Source of the DNA: Allomuricauda sp.
GTDB lineage: Bacteria; Bacteroidota; Bacteroidia; Flavobacteriales; Flavobacteriaceae
Assembly: GCA_028289745.1 (NCBI GenBank)
Contig: JANQOD010000304.1
Span: 1-7,146, forward strand
Length of the DNA stretch: 7,146 nucleotides
Direction: 5' to 3'
Within the stretch, counting starts at the first letter, position 1. Each line of letters starts with the position of its first letter. The position numbers and the translations under genes were made by a program. The notes under the pieces were generated by a model that searched no databases, was not told where the DNA came from, and saw only the letters and a program-made list of their open reading frames with translations. This document shows positions 5,410 through 7,146 of the stretch, piece after piece.

Positions 5410-5834
5410 AGGTGTGCCTGAAGATTGTTTTACTATTGTTGGCCTGTCAAGGCATACACGCACAGGATGTCTTCGGAAAATGGAAAACAATCGATGATGC
5501 GTCAGGAAAACCCAAGGCCATAGTGGAGATGTACCAAAAGAGTGGAAAAATCTATGGGGTCATTCAAAAAGTCTTGGAAAAAGGAGAAGAAGATGCTGTC
5601 TGCGAGAAATGCAACGGTGAGTTGAAGAATAAGCCAATTGTTGGCATTAATGTGGTTCGTGGCTTGGTCAAAAATGGGGATACCTATGGCGATGGAAAAC
5701 TCTTAGATCCTGAAAACGGTAAAGAATACAGGGGCAAGGTATGGTTGAATCCTGATAATCCCGATGAATTGATGGTACGGGGTTATGTGGCATTTTTCTA
5801 CCGCACCCAGATTTGGCACAGGGTAAAGGAGTAG
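5406..5834 (+). CDS. Secreted DUF2147-family protein
   Basis: This is a 142-residue exported protein of the DUF2147 family, for which no biochemical activity is established. The N-terminus has a lysine (K6), a hydrophobic core (7-13) and a likely signal peptidase I site after A19 (I-H-A then Q-D), giving a mature protein of about 123 residues. C14 in L-L-A-C could alternatively be a weak lipobox. Family features: G-K-W-K-T-I-D-D near the mature start (24-31), S-G-K-I-Y-G-V-I (46-53), D-P-E-N-G-K-E-Y-R-G-K (101-111) and the final M-V-R-G-Y...T-Q-I-W-H-R (123-139). A C-E-K-C pair (66-69) could form a disulphide in the periplasm. Its ATG overlaps the YihY gene's stop by four bases (ATGA), so it is probably translated by coupling. 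It may form a small all-beta domain, but that is a guess. Confidence 0.9.
   Translation: MKVCLKIVLLLLACQGIHAQDVFGKWKTIDDASGKPKAIVEMYQKSGKIYGVIQKVLEKGEEDAVCEKCNGELKNKPIVGINVVRGLVKNGDTYGDGKLLDPENGKEYRGKVWLNPDNPDELMVRGYVAFFYRTQIWHRVKE
5826..5831 (+). promoter_or_regulatory. Strong Shine-Dalgarno sequence for priA, inside the DUF2147 gene's last codons
   Basis: AAGGAG lies 7 bases before the priA ATG, within the last two codons (AAG GAG, Lys-Glu) of the upstream gene. It is the clearest ribosome-binding site in the window, where most starts have none, and it supports the priA start at 5839. Confidence 0.6.
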
Positions 5835-5838
5835 GGGT

Positions 5839-7146
5839 ATGAAGTATTTTGTAGATGTTGTATTACCGATTCCCTTAGCGCGTTTTTTTACTTACAGGAT
5901 TTCTAAACAAGAATCAGATTTTCTCGAGCCCGGCATGCGCATCGCGGTTCCCTTTGGCAAATCAAAGATTTATACGGCCCTTTGCCACCAGGTGCACCAA
6001 AACCCACCAGACGCTTATGAAGCAAAGGAAATACATCAAATATTGGATGATGTTCCATTGGTAAATACCATCCAACTAAAACATTGGGAATGGATTGCCG
6101 ATTACTATATGTGCACATTGGGTGAGGTGGTGAGAAGTGCGCTTCCCAGTGCTTTTTTGCTCGAAAGTGAAACCTTGATCTTGCCCAATAAAAACCAAGA
6201 GGTCAATGAAGCTGACCTTAGGGATGATGAATTTTTGGTCTTTGAGGCATTGCGGCACCAAGAGTCCCTTAAAATTGATGACATCTGTCAAATCATAGAC
6301 CGAAAGAACGCATTGCCGGTCGTGAACAGGTTGCTAGACAAGCAAGTGGTCGTACAAAAAGAAGAACTGTATGAGCAGTATAAACCCAAAAGGGTACGGT
6401 TTGTCAAACTGTCGGGAGTTTACCAAAATGAGGAGAAATTACAGGAATTACTGGATGGTTTGACAAGGGCACCCCAGCAAAGCCAAGCCGTACTCTCTTT
6501 GTTTCAGCTGCAGGCAGAAACAAAAAAGCCCATCAAGTCAAGTAGTTTAGAGAAAGAGGGAAACGTCTCAAGGGCGGTCATCAAATCCCTGATCGACAAA
6601 CAGGTTTTTGAACAGTATTATCTTCAGCGTGACCGGGTCGAACATCAGGGCGAAGCCATCAAAGAGCGGATGGAGCTGAACCGGCCACAGCAAGAGGCTT
6701 ATGATTCGTTGCAGCTTCAATTTTCCCCAAAAAAAAGAGTGGCCTTATTGCATGGCGTGACTTCATCGGGCAAGACCGAGGTGTATATCAAACTATTGCA
6801 GCGCGTGGTCGATGAGGGCAAACAGGCCCTGTACCTTTTGCCAGAAATAGCGCTTACCTCACAATTGATCAACAGACTTCGTGACTATTTCGGGAACAAG
6901 GTGTCGGTCTATCATTCAAAATACAATTTGAACGAAAGGGTAGAGGTATGGAACAATGTACTGCAACAAAAAGAAAAGGCACAGATTATCATAGGGGCAC
7001 GTTCGGCCCTCTTCTTACCGTATTCAGATTTGGGATTGATAGTGGTCGATGAAGAACATGACCAATCATTCAAGCAATTTGATCCTGCCCCGCGCTATCA
7101 CGCCAGAGATGCCGCCATTGTGCTGTCACAATATCACGATTGCAAT
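5839..7146 (+). CDS. priA: Primosomal protein N' (PriA replication-restart helicase), N-terminal 436 codons
   Basis: PriA is a superfamily 2, 3'-to-5' DNA helicase that binds abandoned forks and D-loops and reloads the replicative helicase. The frame opens at the ATG at 5839, 4 bases after the DUF2147 stop, and stays open to the window edge; relatives are about 800 residues, so roughly half is present. Residues 1-100 match the 3'-DNA-binding domain (V-D-V-V-L-P-I-P-L near the start, V-P-F-G-K at 37-41, and the D-Y-Y segment preceding G-E-V-V-R-S-A-L-P). A less conserved winged-helix region follows. Helicase lobe 1 starts near 285 (L-N-R-P-Q-Q-E-A-Y) and contains Walker A G-V-T-S-S-G-K-T (306-313), L-L-P-E-I-A-L-T, the G-A-R-S-A-L-F motif and Walker B D-E-E-H (404-407), followed by S-F-K-Q. 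The zinc-binding cysteines and second helicase lobe would lie beyond the window. It ends a tight run of co-directional genes from nadC. Confidence 0.97.
   Translation, partial: MKYFVDVVLPIPLARFFTYRISKQESDFLEPGMRIAVPFGKSKIYTALCHQVHQNPPDAYEAKEIHQILDDVPLVNTIQLKHWEWIADYYMCTLGEVVRSALPSAFLLESETLILPNKNQEVNEADLRDDEFLVFEALRHQESLKIDDICQIIDRKNALPVVNRLLDKQVVVQKEELYEQYKPKRVRFVKLSGVYQNEEKLQELLDGLTRAPQQSQAVLSLFQLQAETKKPIKSSSLEKEGNVSRAVIKSLIDKQVFEQYYLQRDRVEHQGEAIKERMELNRPQQEAYDSLQLQFSPKKRVALLHGVTSSGKTEVYIKLLQRVVDEGKQALYLLPEIALTSQLINRLRDYFGNKVSVYHSKYNLNERVEVWNNVLQQKEKAQIIIGARSALFLPYSDLGLIVVDEEHDQSFKQFDPAPRYHARDAAIVLSQYHDCN

Larger units (their letters stand above)
3577..7146 (+). other. Predicted operon nadC - yihY family - DUF2147 - priA
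   Basis: Four co-directional genes are joined by junctions of 0 bases (TAG directly followed by ATG), a 4-base overlap (ATGA) and a 4-base gap. A two-part promoter precedes nadC and no internal terminator is visible. Single-transcript expression is therefore very likely, although internal promoters inside coding sequence cannot be excluded. The operon may continue past the window edge. Confidence 0.85.

Noticed and set aside
5903..6291. Two minus-strand open frames of 71 codons opposite the start of priA
   Set aside because: The plus strand here encodes the clear PriA N-terminal domain; the antisense frames have no supporting features.
6729..6736. Run of eight A in priA as a programmed frameshift site
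   Set aside because: The zero frame continues through all conserved helicase motifs and there is no useful alternative frame; lysine-rich segments commonly give such runs.
6754..6777. PriA Walker A reading G-V-T-S-S-G-K-T rather than the more familiar G-V-T-G-S-G-K-T
   Set aside because: The critical Gly-Lys-Thr is intact and Ser at this position is, as far as I recall, common in Bacteroidota PriA, so it is not evidence of altered function.
1..7146. CRISPR array, insertion sequence, tRNA/rRNA gene, defence system or prophage
   Set aside because: I looked for spaced direct repeats, terminal inverted repeats, transposase or integrase motifs, tRNA-like cloverleaf segments and defence-type domains and saw none; nearly all bases are accounted for by housekeeping genes.

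Overview
This window looks like ordinary chromosome from a marine-type member of the Bacteroidota, most likely a Flavobacteriaceae relative of Muricauda, Zobellia or Robiginitalea. The family-level guess is an inference from three things: the protein flavour, the moderate GC content, and upstream sites matching the Bacteroidota promoter element TAnnTTTG. Most starts also lack a Shine-Dalgarno sequence. I see no sign of mobile DNA, CRISPR, phage, rRNA or tRNA. Coding density is very high, and the longest gene-free stretch is about 147 bases.

Layout, left to right. A partial rdgB (house-cleaning inosine/xanthosine triphosphatase) runs leftward off the window edge. Diverging from it across only 43 bases is a small membrane methyltransferase of the isoprenylcysteine carboxyl methyltransferase family. 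After a 147-base gap comes a 630-residue fusion protein with an N-terminal phosphoserine phosphatase (SerB-like HAD) domain, then a complete E. coli-type phosphoglycerate dehydrogenase (SerA) with its serine-binding ACT domain. Converging on it with a 7-base gap is rlmH (23S rRNA pseudouridine-1915 methyltransferase). Diverging from rlmH across 93 bases is a tight rightward operon: nadC (quinolinate phosphoribosyltransferase), a YihY/BrkB-family inner-membrane protein, a secreted DUF2147 protein, and the first 436 codons of priA (primosomal helicase), which runs off the right edge. Junctions in this operon are 0, -4 and +4 bases, so transcriptional and probably translational coupling is expected.

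Functionally this is housekeeping: nucleotide-pool sanitation, serine synthesis, ribosome modification, NAD synthesis and replication restart, plus two poorly understood envelope proteins (YihY and DUF2147). I did not find a convincing new system. The observations most worth a second look are the SerB-SerA fusion, which joins the first and last steps of the serine pathway and skips the middle one, and two genes whose promoter-like element ends only 5 bases before the start codon, suggesting leaderless or near-leaderless mRNAs. An eight-G run inside the YihY gene is a third, weaker one.
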